Assembly: GCF_003385895.1 (NCBI RefSeq)
Contig: NZ_QRDQ01000008.1
Coordinates: 988,354 to 1,052,353 of the forward strand
Source: Flavobacterium cutihirudinis
GTDB lineage: Bacteria; Bacteroidota; Bacteroidia; Flavobacteriales; Flavobacteriaceae
Length of the DNA: 64,000 nucleotides
Direction: 5' to 3'
Below the pieces are notes generated by a model. The model saw nothing but the letters and a program-made list of their open reading frames with translations. It was not told the DNA's origin and made no database searches. Made by a program: the position numbers and the translations under genes. Shown here in pieces: positions 44,300 through 52,172 of the stretch; the first letter of the stretch is position 1; each line of letters begins with the position of its first letter.

Positions 44300-45328
44300 T
44301 TATTTAATTAAGATGCTTTTGAATTTTGCAATGTTTTTAAGTGCCATTCCTGTACCGCGAACAACCGCTCTTAATGGATCTTCGGCAATGTAAACCGGTA
44401 AGTCTGTTTTTTGAGAAATACGTTTGTCAAGACCTCTCAACATTGATCCTCCACCAGCTAAATAAATACCAGTATTGTAAATATCGGCAGCTAATTCAGG
44501 AGGAGTTTGAGATAAGGTTTCCATAACAGCATCTTCAATACGTTGAATTGATTTATCCAATGCTTTAGCAATTTCACGGTAAGAAACATCAACCTGTTTT
44601 GGTTTTCCGGTAAGTAAATCTCTACCCTGAACAGACATTTCTTCTGGTGGGCCGTCTAAGTCTTCAATAGCGGCTCCAATTTGTATTTTAATTTTCTCAG
44701 CAGTACTTTCTCCAACAAAAAGGTTGTGTTGTGTACGCATATAGTAAACAATATCATTAGTGAAAACGTCACCTGCAATTTTTACAGATTTATCGCAAAC
44801 AATACCACCCAATGCGATAACAGCGATTTCTGTTGTACCACCTCCGATATCAACAATCATGTTTCCTTTTGGCTGCATGATATCAATACCAATACCAATT
44901 GCTGCTGCCATTGGCTCATGAATCAAATAAACTTCTTTTCCGTTTACTCTTTCACAAGATTCTTTTACTGCACGCATTTCAACCTCAGTAATTCCAGACG
45001 GAATACACACAACCATTCTTAAAGCTGGTGTAAACATTCTTTTTTTCAATGCAGGAATACTTTTAATGAACATATTGATCATTTTTTCAGAAGCATCAAA
45101 ATCGGCAATTACCCCATCTTTCAATGGCCTTATGGTCTTGATGTTTTCATGCGTTTTACCTTGCATCATGTTGGCTTCTTTACCAACGGCGATGATTTTG
45201 CCTGAAACTCTGTCGCGTGCTACGATAGAGGGGCTGTCAATAACAACTTTATCATTATGAATGATTAAAGTGTTTGCGGTACCAAGGTCTATTGCAATAT
45301 CCTCAGTCATGAAATCAAAAAATCCCAT
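44300..45328 (-). CDS. mreB: rod-shape-determining actin-like protein MreB
   Basis: A bacterial actin that guides elongasome movement along the inner membrane. The 342 residues show the actin-fold motifs: phosphate 1 (IAIDLGTANTLI), connect 1, phosphate 2 (MIVDIGGGTTEIAVIALGG) and the adenosine loop (YLAGGGSMLRGLDKRI). Membrane contact may come from the N-terminal MGFFDF. It heads the minus-strand mreBCD-mrdA-rodA cluster and is probably more abundant than the rest; the hairpin before mreC could serve this. Confidence 0.97.
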   Translation of the reverse strand: MGFFDFMTEDIAIDLGTANTLIIHNDKVVIDSPSIVARDRVSGKIIAVGKEANMMQGKTHENIKTIRPLKDGVIADFDASEKMINMFIKSIPALKKRMFTPALRMVVCIPSGITEVEMRAVKESCERVNGKEVYLIHEPMAAAIGIGIDIMQPKGNMIVDIGGGTTEIAVIALGGIVCDKSVKIAGDVFTNDIVYYMRTQHNLFVGESTAEKIKIQIGAAIEDLDGPPEEMSVQGRDLLTGKPKQVDVSYREIAKALDKSIQRIEDAVMETLSQTPPELAADIYNTGIYLAGGGSMLRGLDKRISQKTDLPVYIAEDPLRAVVRGTGMALKNIAKFKSILIK

Positions 45329-45368
45329 AAGTTTTTTAGGGGTTTAAAATGTTATAAATTATTTTGAA

Positions 45369-45376
45369 CAAAGTTA
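45369..45376 (-). promoter_or_regulatory. candidate -7 box for mreB
   Basis: TAACTTTG on the minus strand matches TAnnTTTG about 40 nt before the mreB ATG. The -33 would lie in the 3' end of purH, where no good TTG is seen. Confidence 0.35.
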
Positions 45377-45382
45377 AACAAA

Positions 45383-46909
45383 TTAATGTTTAAAATGACG
45401 CGTTCCTGTAAATACCATTGCAAGATTATTTTCGTTGCAATAATTTATGCTTAATTCGTCTTTTATCGAACCTCCTGGCTGAATTACAGCAGTAATTCCC
45501 GCTTTTTTAGCTAATTCTACACAGTCCGGAAATGGGAAAAATGCATCACTTGCCATTGAAGCTCCAGTTAAATCAAATCCAAATGCTTTCGCTTTGTCTA
45601 CAGCCTGCATTAATGCATCGACTCTTGATGTCTGACCTGTACCTGATGAAATTAATGTTCCGTTCTTTGCAAATACAATAGTGTTTGATTTTGTATTCTT
45701 GCAAATTTTAGAAGCAAAGATCAAATCTTCGATCTCCTGAGCAGTAGGTTCTGTAATTGTAACGGTTTTTAAATGCTCTTTATTATCCGTAATATTATTT
45801 CTGTCCTGAATTAACAAACCATTAAGACAAGTTCTTACTTGACGAGATGGTAATTCAACTTCATTTTGAACTAAAATAATTCTGTTTTTCTTCTCTTGTA
45901 AAACTGTAACTGCTTCATCATCATAAGCTGGGGCGATTACAACTTCGCAGAATAATTTGTTGATTTCCTGAGCTGTTTCTAAATCAATTTTTGTGTTAGA
46001 AATTAACACTCCGCCAAAAGCAGAAGTCGGATCACATGCTAAAGCTGCTAAATAAGCTTCGCTGATTGTTTTTCTAGAAGCTAATCCGCAAGCGTTATTG
46101 TGTTTTAAAATCGCAAAAGTTGGTCCGTCAGTTTTAAATTCAGCAATTAAGTTTACTGCAGCATCAACATCTAATAAATTGTTGTATGATAATTCTTTTC
46201 CGTGAACTTTTTTGAACATAGCGTCAAAATCTCCAAAGAAGAAACCTTTTTGGTGAGGGTTTTCACCATATCTTAAAACTTGACCGTTTGCAATGCTTTC
46301 TTTGTAAATAGTCTCGTCTGTGTTGAAATAATTAAAAATAGCTCCGTCGTAGTGAGAAGAAACGTGGAATGCTTTTGTAGCTAACAATCTTCTGTTTTCA
46401 AGAGTTGTAGAACCATTTTGTTCTGTAATCAAATCTAAAAGAAGGCTGTATTCGTTAACCGAAGCAACAATTACAGTGTCTTTGAAATTTTTTGCGCCTG
46501 CGCGGATTAATGAAATTCCACCAATATCAATTTTTTCGATGATATCTTGTTCGCTTGCACCTGAAGCAACGGTTTTTTCAAAAGGATACAAATCAACAAT
46601 TACTAAATCAATTTGAGGAATGTCAAATTCTTTCATTTGCTGTACATCACTCTCGTTATCTTGACGGTTTAAGATTCCTCCAAAAATTTTCGGGTGCAAT
46701 GTTTTTACTCTTCCTCCAAGAATTTCCGGGAATGAAGTAATATCTTCAACAGGAACTACAGGAATTCCAAGGTTTTTAATGAAATCTTCAGTTCCTCCTG
46801 TTGAGTAAAGTGTTACATTTTGCTCGTGTAATTTTCTAACGATTGGCTCTAATCCGTCTTTAGAAAAAACTGATATTAGCGCTGATTGTATTTTTTTAGT
46901 TGTGCTCAT
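45383..46909 (-). CDS. purH: bifunctional AICAR transformylase / IMP cyclohydrolase
   Basis: It catalyses the last two steps of de novo IMP synthesis: formyl transfer from 10-formyl-THF to AICAR, then ring closure. The N-terminal cyclohydrolase (~1-195) begins QSALISVFSKDGL and contains STGGT; the C-terminal transformylase has RYGENPHQKG, LKHNNACG (Lys-His pair) and FPDCVELA. I start at the ATG at 46907-46909 (MSTTKKIQSAL, 508 residues); the longer frame only adds leader sequence. The leader AACTACACAATG closely resembles that of rpe. A -7-like TACTTTTG is at 46941-46934 (minus strand). Confidence 0.96.
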   Translation of the reverse strand: MSTTKKIQSALISVFSKDGLEPIVRKLHEQNVTLYSTGGTEDFIKNLGIPVVPVEDITSFPEILGGRVKTLHPKIFGGILNRQDNESDVQQMKEFDIPQIDLVIVDLYPFEKTVASGASEQDIIEKIDIGGISLIRAGAKNFKDTVIVASVNEYSLLLDLITEQNGSTTLENRRLLATKAFHVSSHYDGAIFNYFNTDETIYKESIANGQVLRYGENPHQKGFFFGDFDAMFKKVHGKELSYNNLLDVDAAVNLIAEFKTDGPTFAILKHNNACGLASRKTISEAYLAALACDPTSAFGGVLISNTKIDLETAQEINKLFCEVVIAPAYDDEAVTVLQEKKNRIILVQNEVELPSRQVRTCLNGLLIQDRNNITDNKEHLKTVTITEPTAQEIEDLIFASKICKNTKSNTIVFAKNGTLISSGTGQTSRVDALMQAVDKAKAFGFDLTGASMASDAFFPFPDCVELAKKAGITAVIQPGGSIKDELSINYCNENNLAMVFTGTRHFKH

Positions 46910-47074
46910 TGTGTAGTTATGATTTTCAGACTGCAAAAGTAGTTTTTTTATATATTATTTTAAAGAAAATTAATGTAACATTATGCTAAAAAAATCTACT
47001 GATGAGTAAGTTAACTTTTATTAGGTTTTTGATTTTAAAATATTGAATTTTACTTTATTGAAAAATACTATTAT

Positions 47075-48322
47075 ATGCTTCTTTACTTACGATTATTAAA
47101 AGAAAGTCTCAGTTTTGCCATAAATGCTTTGCGAAATAATAAATTACGAACTTTATTATCGCTGTTGGGTGTTACGATTGGTATTTTTTCGATTATCGCA
47201 GTCTTGGCTGCTGTTGATTCTTTAGACAGAAAAATTTCTAAAGATTTGAGCAGTTTAGATAAAAATACAATTTATTTAATGAAATATTGTTTTGGTCCTT
47301 CTGAAATTCCACAATGGAAGAGGGAACAGTTTCCGAATGTGAAATACGACGAATATATTGCTCTAAAGAATTCTCTAAATAATACAGATCAAGTAGCGTA
47401 TCAACTATTTGTAAATCATGAAAGTTTGAAATACGATTCAAAAACAGTTAGCGATGTCAATATAATTCCGGCATCTAATGAAATGGTTGATATAGATGGT
47501 TTAAGTTTTGATCGCGGAAGATTTTATAATGAATCTGAATCAAATTCAGGAACAGCCGTTATCGTTTTGGGTTATGATATTGCGGAAGGTCTTTTTGGAA
47601 CAAGTGATCCGCTTGGAAAAAATATTCGTTTATACGGGCAGCGTTTTACAGTAATTGGTGTAATCGCAAAACAGGGAGCTGGATTTTTTGGAGACAGTAA
47701 CGATACTTCGGTGTATTTGCCGGCAAATTTTTTACGAAGAATGTATGGTGATAGCGATGCAATGACACCGGTAATTGTTTTGAAACCTGTTAAAGGTGTT
47801 GATATGGATGCTTATAAAGCAGAAGTAGCCCAGAAATTACGTGGAATTCGTGGAATGAAAGCTGGTGAAATGGATAATTTCTTTGTTAATGTACTTTCTG
47901 GTTTTACTGATTTTATCGACGGTATTTTAGGTCAGATGAATGTTGTAGGCTGGATTATAAGTGGTTTTTCTCTTTTGGTAGGTGGTTTCGGAATTGCCAA
48001 TATTATGTTTGTTTCGGTAAAAGAACGCACCAATTTAATTGGAATTCAAAAATCATTGGGAGCAAAAAACAGATTTATTTTATTTCAGTTTTTGTTTGAA
48101 GCCATTATACTTTCCGTAATTGGAGGAATTATAGGGTTGTTAATGGTTTGGGGAATTGCACTTCTTCTCACAAAAGTATTGGATTTTGAATTTGTTTTAA
48201 GTTTTGGAAATATTGTTTTAGGTACAGGTTTGGCAGCTCTTATAGGATTAATTTCAGGGATTTTACCTGCTATTTCGGCTGCAAATTTAGATCCTGTAGA
48301 AGCTATTCGAACAGGAATGTAA
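47075..48322 (+). CDS. MacB/FtsX-type ABC transporter permease
   Basis: A 415-residue inner-membrane protein with the MacB architecture: one N-terminal helix (~22-45, LSLLGVTIGIFSIIAVLAAV), a periplasmic domain (~50-285) and a C-terminal FtsX domain with three helices (~285-405; VKERTNLIGIQKSLGAK is the typical coupling loop, and LDPVEAIRTGM the typical end). MacB-like systems extrude lipoproteins, peptides or drugs, or act as mechanotransmission devices. No ATPase gene is adjacent, so its partner must be encoded elsewhere. Confidence 0.9.
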   Translation: MLLYLRLLKESLSFAINALRNNKLRTLLSLLGVTIGIFSIIAVLAAVDSLDRKISKDLSSLDKNTIYLMKYCFGPSEIPQWKREQFPNVKYDEYIALKNSLNNTDQVAYQLFVNHESLKYDSKTVSDVNIIPASNEMVDIDGLSFDRGRFYNESESNSGTAVIVLGYDIAEGLFGTSDPLGKNIRLYGQRFTVIGVIAKQGAGFFGDSNDTSVYLPANFLRRMYGDSDAMTPVIVLKPVKGVDMDAYKAEVAQKLRGIRGMKAGEMDNFFVNVLSGFTDFIDGILGQMNVVGWIISGFSLLVGGFGIANIMFVSVKERTNLIGIQKSLGAKNRFILFQFLFEAIILSVIGGIIGLLMVWGIALLLTKVLDFEFVLSFGNIVLGTGLAALIGLISGILPAISAANLDPVEAIRTGM

Positions 48323-48352
48323 TATTGTTTTTGTGTTATTTTACTGTAAATT

Positions 48353-48382
48353 TTGATGCCTCGAAATAATTAGATATTTTTG
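48353..48382 (+). promoter_or_regulatory. strong Bacteroidota-type promoter of the JmjC-like gene
   Basis: TTG (48353-48355) and TATTTTTG (48375-48382) are separated by exactly 19 nt, the canonical -33/-7 layout. It predicts a start of transcription near 48387 and a ~28-nt leader. Confidence 0.68.
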
Positions 48383-48414
48383 GTAGACTACTGACAACTT
48401 AATCCGCAAAACAA

Positions 48415-49302
48415 ATGAGCTTTAATCTTAGATCTGTTGATACTGTTGAGTCGATTTCCAAAGAAGATTTTAAAAAGAATTATTTGGATAAAAGAAAGCC
48501 TTTAATCATTAAAGGACTAACAAAAGATTGGCCAGCAAGAGAAAAGTGGTCAACAGAATATTTTAAGCAAATTGCTGGAGATATAGAGGTTAAACTTGTC
48601 GATAATTCAAAAGCGGATCCAAAAAAAGTAATCAATGCTTCGATAGCGAGTATGAAATTTGGTGAATATCTCGATTTGATAAAACGTGAACCAACACAAT
48701 TACGTATTTTTTTCTTCAATCTTTTTAAACACAGGCCTGAATTAATTGACGATGTAAAAATCCCAAAAGAATTAATGGGCGGTTTTATCGAAAGTATGCC
48801 AGCCATGTTTTTTGGAGGTTCAAAAGCGATTACTTTTTTGCATTATGATATTGATTTACCACATCTTTTTCATACCCATTTTGGAGGAAGAAAACACATT
48901 ATATTATTCGATAATAAATGGAAAAAAAGATTGTATTGTCTTCCCAACACCACGTATGCTTTAGAAGATTATGATGTTGCTAATCCCGATTTTGAAAAAT
49001 TTCCTGCGTTAAAAGGAGTAGAAGGTTATGAAGTTTTTCTGGAGCATGGTGATACTTTATTTATGCCAACAGGAATGTGGCATTGGATGCGATATATAGA
49101 TGGTTCTTTTTCTCTAACGCTTCGTGCATGGGATTCATCAATTTCTCGAAAAATGGCAAGTGTTTGGAGTTTATTTATGCACGGTGCAGTTGATAGCGCA
49201 ATAAAAGTTGTTTTTAGGGAGCGTTATGCGATCTGGCGTGAAAAATTAGTTTTTAAAATCGCTGAGAAAGAACTGAAAAAGGATTTGAAAAAAGCGAGCT
49301 AA
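48415..49302 (+). CDS. cupin/JmjC-like Fe(II)/2-oxoglutarate dioxygenase
   Basis: A 295-residue cytoplasmic protein of the cupin_8/FIH-like group, probable protein or small-molecule hydroxylase. The facial triad is His143-x-Asp145 in TFLHYDID with His223 in MWHWM. Thr140 sits three residues before His143 as in human FIH, and Lys160 in GGRKHIILF is placed to bind 2-oxoglutarate. The N-terminal PLIIKGLTKDWPAREKW is typical. The C-terminal ~55 residues form a basic helical tail. It has its own good promoter. The substrate is unknown; a related bacterial enzyme modifies a ribosomal protein, but that role is not implied here. Confidence 0.82.
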   Translation: MSFNLRSVDTVESISKEDFKKNYLDKRKPLIIKGLTKDWPAREKWSTEYFKQIAGDIEVKLVDNSKADPKKVINASIASMKFGEYLDLIKREPTQLRIFFFNLFKHRPELIDDVKIPKELMGGFIESMPAMFFGGSKAITFLHYDIDLPHLFHTHFGGRKHIILFDNKWKKRLYCLPNTTYALEDYDVANPDFEKFPALKGVEGYEVFLEHGDTLFMPTGMWHWMRYIDGSFSLTLRAWDSSISRKMASVWSLFMHGAVDSAIKVVFRERYAIWREKLVFKIAEKELKKDLKKAS

Positions 49303-49339
49303 TTTAAGATTGCCATCTAAATAAGAAAACATAAAAAAA

Positions 49340-49428
49340 TTCCATAGGAATAAAATATTGGTAGCAACGGAATTCATTCCGTTGAAAAGATGAAGCAAGA
49401 ATTAAGAAGTTCCGTAGGAACGATACAT
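49340..49428. repeat. compound intergenic element with two TTCCRTAGGAA units
   Basis: ATTCCATAGGAATAAAATATT (49339-49359) and GTTCCGTAGGAACGATACATT (49409-49429) are two related units about 70 nt apart, each with a palindromic TTCC...GGAA core. Between them CAACGGAAT and ATTCCGTTG (49365-49384) form a perfect 9-bp hairpin. It looks like a REP-type interspersed element lying against the 3' end of the next gene. Confidence 0.65.
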
Positions 49429-50004
49429 TTATTTGTTTTCAGTTTTGTAAAAAGGAAGTATAATTCTGTTTTGGTCCCATTTAATATTCTTATAACTGTA
49501 GTATTCGTCATTTTTCTTGTATTTCAAAACTGTATCTTCTTCTTGGGTTGTTCTTCTTATAGAGAAAGCTCGTAATTCATTTTCGTTTAAATAAGAAATT
49601 AAAGTGTTGTCCTTTATTGTGTCATTTTGAGAAGCTATGATTAAAATGCGTTTCATCTCATTTTTATTTGAGACATTTTGTTTAATGAAATCAGTAATAC
49701 TATTATTTGGGATTTTTGTAATTTCAATTGGTTTGATGTCGAAGAAATCTGGAATTGTGTCTTTTTCTGATGGAATACAATGCCAAGGAGTATAATCTTT
49801 CTGATAAAAATAAAAATTGCCTTTTTGATCTATGATGAGATTGTTGTATGAATAAAATCCTGAAGGTGGCGGTGGAATGTTTTTCTTTTTTAATTCATTT
49901 AATAATTTGATTTTTTCAACTGAAATTAAATAAGGAGTGTTTTTTTTCTTCTCACAATTCCAAAAAAGAAAACAAATCACAAGACCAATAAAAATTCTAT
50001 TCAT
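49429..50004 (-). CDS. lipoprotein of unknown function
   Basis: A 191-residue lipoprotein (lipobox LFWNC, Cys17) followed by a Lys-rich stretch and a Pro run (IPPPPSG, ~43-49). The rest is mixed alpha/beta with no domain I recognise. It is a single gene, convergent with the JmjC-like gene, and its stop codon lies inside the compound TTCCRTAGGAA repeat, so its 3' end may have been set by insertion of that element. It has no visible partners. Confidence 0.6.
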   Translation of the reverse strand: MNRIFIGLVICFLFWNCEKKKNTPYLISVEKIKLLNELKKKNIPPPPSGFYSYNNLIIDQKGNFYFYQKDYTPWHCIPSEKDTIPDFFDIKPIEITKIPNNSITDFIKQNVSNKNEMKRILIIASQNDTIKDNTLISYLNENELRAFSIRRTTQEEDTVLKYKKNDEYYSYKNIKWDQNRIILPFYKTENK

Positions 50005-50030
50005 AAAAAATAAGATTTAAAATAAAGATA

Positions 50031-50064
50031 TAAAAAAATCCCAAGAAGCAATTCTTGGGATTTT
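50031..50064 (-). terminator. rho-independent terminator of accD
   Basis: A 13-bp stem, AAAATCCCAAGAA (50035-50047) with TTCTTGGGATTTT (50052-50064), has a 4-nt loop; the minus strand continues with seven Ts. Confidence 0.92.
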
Positions 50065-50085
50065 CTATTTTGAATAGTTTTAAAA

Positions 50086-50940
50086 CTATCGAATATCATT
50101 ATTTTGAATCAAATCGATATATAAGTTGATCTTATCTTTCAATTCTTTTCTAGGCGTGATAAAGTCTAAGAAACCGTGCTCTAATAAGAACTCAGCAGTT
50201 TGGAAACCTTCAGGTAAATCTTTTCCTGTAGTGTCACGTACAACACGCGGACCAGCAAAACCAATCAAAGCGCCTGGCTCAGAGATGTTAATGTCTCCTA
50301 GCATAGCGTAAGATGCAGTTGTTCCTCCAGTTGTTGGATCTGTACAAAGCGAAATGTATGGCAATTTAGCTTCAGCTAATTGAGCTAGTTTTACAGACGT
50401 TTTTGCTAATTGCATTAACGAATAAGCAGCTTCCATCATACGAGCTCCACCAGATTTAGAAATCATTACAAAAGGAAGTTTGTTTTTGATTGCGTGATCA
50501 ATACCTCTTGCAATTTTTTCACCTACAACAGCTCCCATAGATCCACCGATAAAAGCGAAATCCATACAGCAAATTACAAGTTCTTTTCCTTTAGATTTCC
50601 CTACTCCCGTACGTACAGCGTCTTTAAGATGAGTTTTTTCCATAACATCTTTTAATCTTTCTGCGTATTTTTTTGTATCCACAAAATGCAGAGGATCTTT
50701 AGAAGTCATGTTTTTATCTAACTCAACAAATTCGTTGTTGTCGAATAAAATTTCAAAATAGGTTGCGCTTCCAATTCGAACGTGAAAATCATCTTCAGGG
50801 CTTACGAATAAGTTTCTCGCTAATTCGTCTGCATCAATAATTTTTCCAGTAGGAGATTTGTACCACAATCCTTTCGGAACGTCCATCTTATCTTCTGTAG
50901 CGGTCGTAATCCCTTTTTCTTGTCTTTTAAACCAAGCCAT
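50086..50940 (-). CDS. accD: acetyl-CoA carboxylase carboxyltransferase subunit beta, zinc-less
   Basis: The beta half of the carboxyltransferase that moves CO2 from biotin to acetyl-CoA, making malonyl-CoA for fatty acid synthesis. The 284-residue crotonase-like fold is intact ([43 protein letters not shown]). The N-terminal zinc ribbon of E. coli AccD is preserved in spacing, but all four cysteines are replaced (Ser29, Gly32, Ser47, Asp50), so it should not bind zinc. It is downstream of fba, separated by a word-repeat palindrome, and ends at a strong terminator. Confidence 0.95.
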   Translation of the reverse strand: MAWFKRQEKGITTATEDKMDVPKGLWYKSPTGKIIDADELARNLFVSPEDDFHVRIGSATYFEILFDNNEFVELDKNMTSKDPLHFVDTKKYAERLKDVMEKTHLKDAVRTGVGKSKGKELVICCMDFAFIGGSMGAVVGEKIARGIDHAIKNKLPFVMISKSGGARMMEAAYSLMQLAKTSVKLAQLAEAKLPYISLCTDPTTGGTTASYAMLGDINISEPGALIGFAGPRVVRDTTGKDLPEGFQTAEFLLEHGFLDFITPRKELKDKINLYIDLIQNNDIR

Positions 50941-50946
50941 TTTTCT

Positions 50947-51041
50947 AGTATTCAGTGTTCAGTAATAAAAATTTCAGTGTTCAGTGGTATTTAGTTTTAA
51001 GTGCTCAGATACTGAACACTTAAAACTGTAAACTGAATACT
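50947..51041. repeat. nested palindrome of CAGTGTTCAGT-type words
   Basis: The outer arms AGTATTCAGTGTTCAGT (50947-50963) and ACTGTAAACTGAATACT (51025-51041) match in 15 of 17 positions. A perfect inner stem, AGTTTTAAGTG (50993-51003) with CACTTAAAACT (51017-51027), lies inside. CAGTGTTCAGT occurs twice in tandem in the left half. It fills the whole fba-accD gap, with no T-run. Confidence 0.72.
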
Positions 51042-51044
51042 TTT

Positions 51045-52112
51045 TTATAACGTGTTTACGTTATTCAAGTCAGCAAAAGCTTGTTCAAGTCTTGCGTTGA
51101 ATGTTACTTCGCTTTCACGAACCCATCTTCTTGGATCGTAATATTTTTTGTTTGGAGCATCAGCACCTTCTGGGTTACCAATTTGTGATTTCAAATAGTC
51201 AAGATTTTTAACCATATAATCACGGATTCCTTCAGTGTATGCAAATTGTAAATCAGTATCGATGTTCATTTTGATAACTCCGTAGCTAATTCCTTCTCTG
51301 ATTTCTTCAAGTGTAGAACCTGAACCTCCGTGGAAAACGAAATCAACTGGGTTATGTCCAGTATTGAATTTGTTTTGTACGAAATCCTGAGAGTTTTTTA
51401 AGATTTTTGGAGTTAATTTTACGTTTCCTGGTTTGTAAACACCGTGAACGTTTCCGAAAGCAGCAGCGATTGTAAATTTAGGACTTACTTTAGATAATTC
51501 TTCGTAAGCGTAAGCTACTTCTTCTGGTTGAGTATATAATTTTGAGCTATCAACATCAGAGTTGTCAACACCATCTTCTTCACCACCTGTAATACCAAGT
51601 TCGATTTCTAATGTCATACCCATTTTGCTCATTCTAGCTAAGTATTCTTTACAGATTTCGATATTTTCTTCGATTGGCTCTTCAGACAAATCGATCATAT
51701 GAGAACTGAATAATGGTTTTCCTGTTTCTGCGAAATGTTTTTCAGAAGCATCTAATAAACCGTCGATCCAAGGCAATAATTTTTTTGCACAGTGGTCAGT
51801 ATGCAAAATTACAGTTGCTCCGTAAGCTTCTGCTAAAGTGTGTATATGTTTTGCTCCGGCGATTCCACCAGCGATTGCTGCTTTTTCACCTGCGTTAGAT
51901 AAACCTTTTCCAGCGTTAAATTGTGCTCCTCCGTTTGAAAATTGAATAATAACTGGCGCATTTAGTTTTGCTGCAGTTTCAAGAACTCCATTGATTGTGC
52001 TAGATCCAGTAACGTTTACTGCTGGTAAAGCAAAACCTTTTTCTTTTGCATAATTAAAAATCTCCTGAACTTGATCTCCTGTAGCTACTCCTGGTTTAAT
52101 ATTGTGTGCCAT
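51045..52112 (-). CDS. fbaA: class II fructose-bisphosphate aldolase
   Basis: A zinc-dependent aldolase that cleaves or forms fructose 1,6-bisphosphate in glycolysis and gluconeogenesis. The 355-residue TIM barrel is of the E. coli FbaA length. LHTDHCAKK carries the catalytic Asp and a zinc His, and the zinc/phosphate-loop segments are AAFGNVHGVYKPGNV and VFHGGSGST. The start MAHNIKPGVATGDQV is typical. A -7-like TATTTTTG is on the minus strand at 52158-52151. accD follows after a palindromic spacer. Confidence 0.96.
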   Translation of the reverse strand: MAHNIKPGVATGDQVQEIFNYAKEKGFALPAVNVTGSSTINGVLETAAKLNAPVIIQFSNGGAQFNAGKGLSNAGEKAAIAGGIAGAKHIHTLAEAYGATVILHTDHCAKKLLPWIDGLLDASEKHFAETGKPLFSSHMIDLSEEPIEENIEICKEYLARMSKMGMTLEIELGITGGEEDGVDNSDVDSSKLYTQPEEVAYAYEELSKVSPKFTIAAAFGNVHGVYKPGNVKLTPKILKNSQDFVQNKFNTGHNPVDFVFHGGSGSTLEEIREGISYGVIKMNIDTDLQFAYTEGIRDYMVKNLDYLKSQIGNPEGADAPNKKYYDPRRWVRESEVTFNARLEQAFADLNNVNTL

Positions 52113-52172
52113 TGTAATTTTTTTTATAGTTGTTTTTAGTTTTTAGGTTGCAAAAATAAGAATTAATTAGCA

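Noticed and set aside
44681..45022. 113-codon frame antisense to mreB
   Set aside because: It is a shadow of the strongly conserved mreB reading frame, with Cys/Asn-rich unlikely composition.
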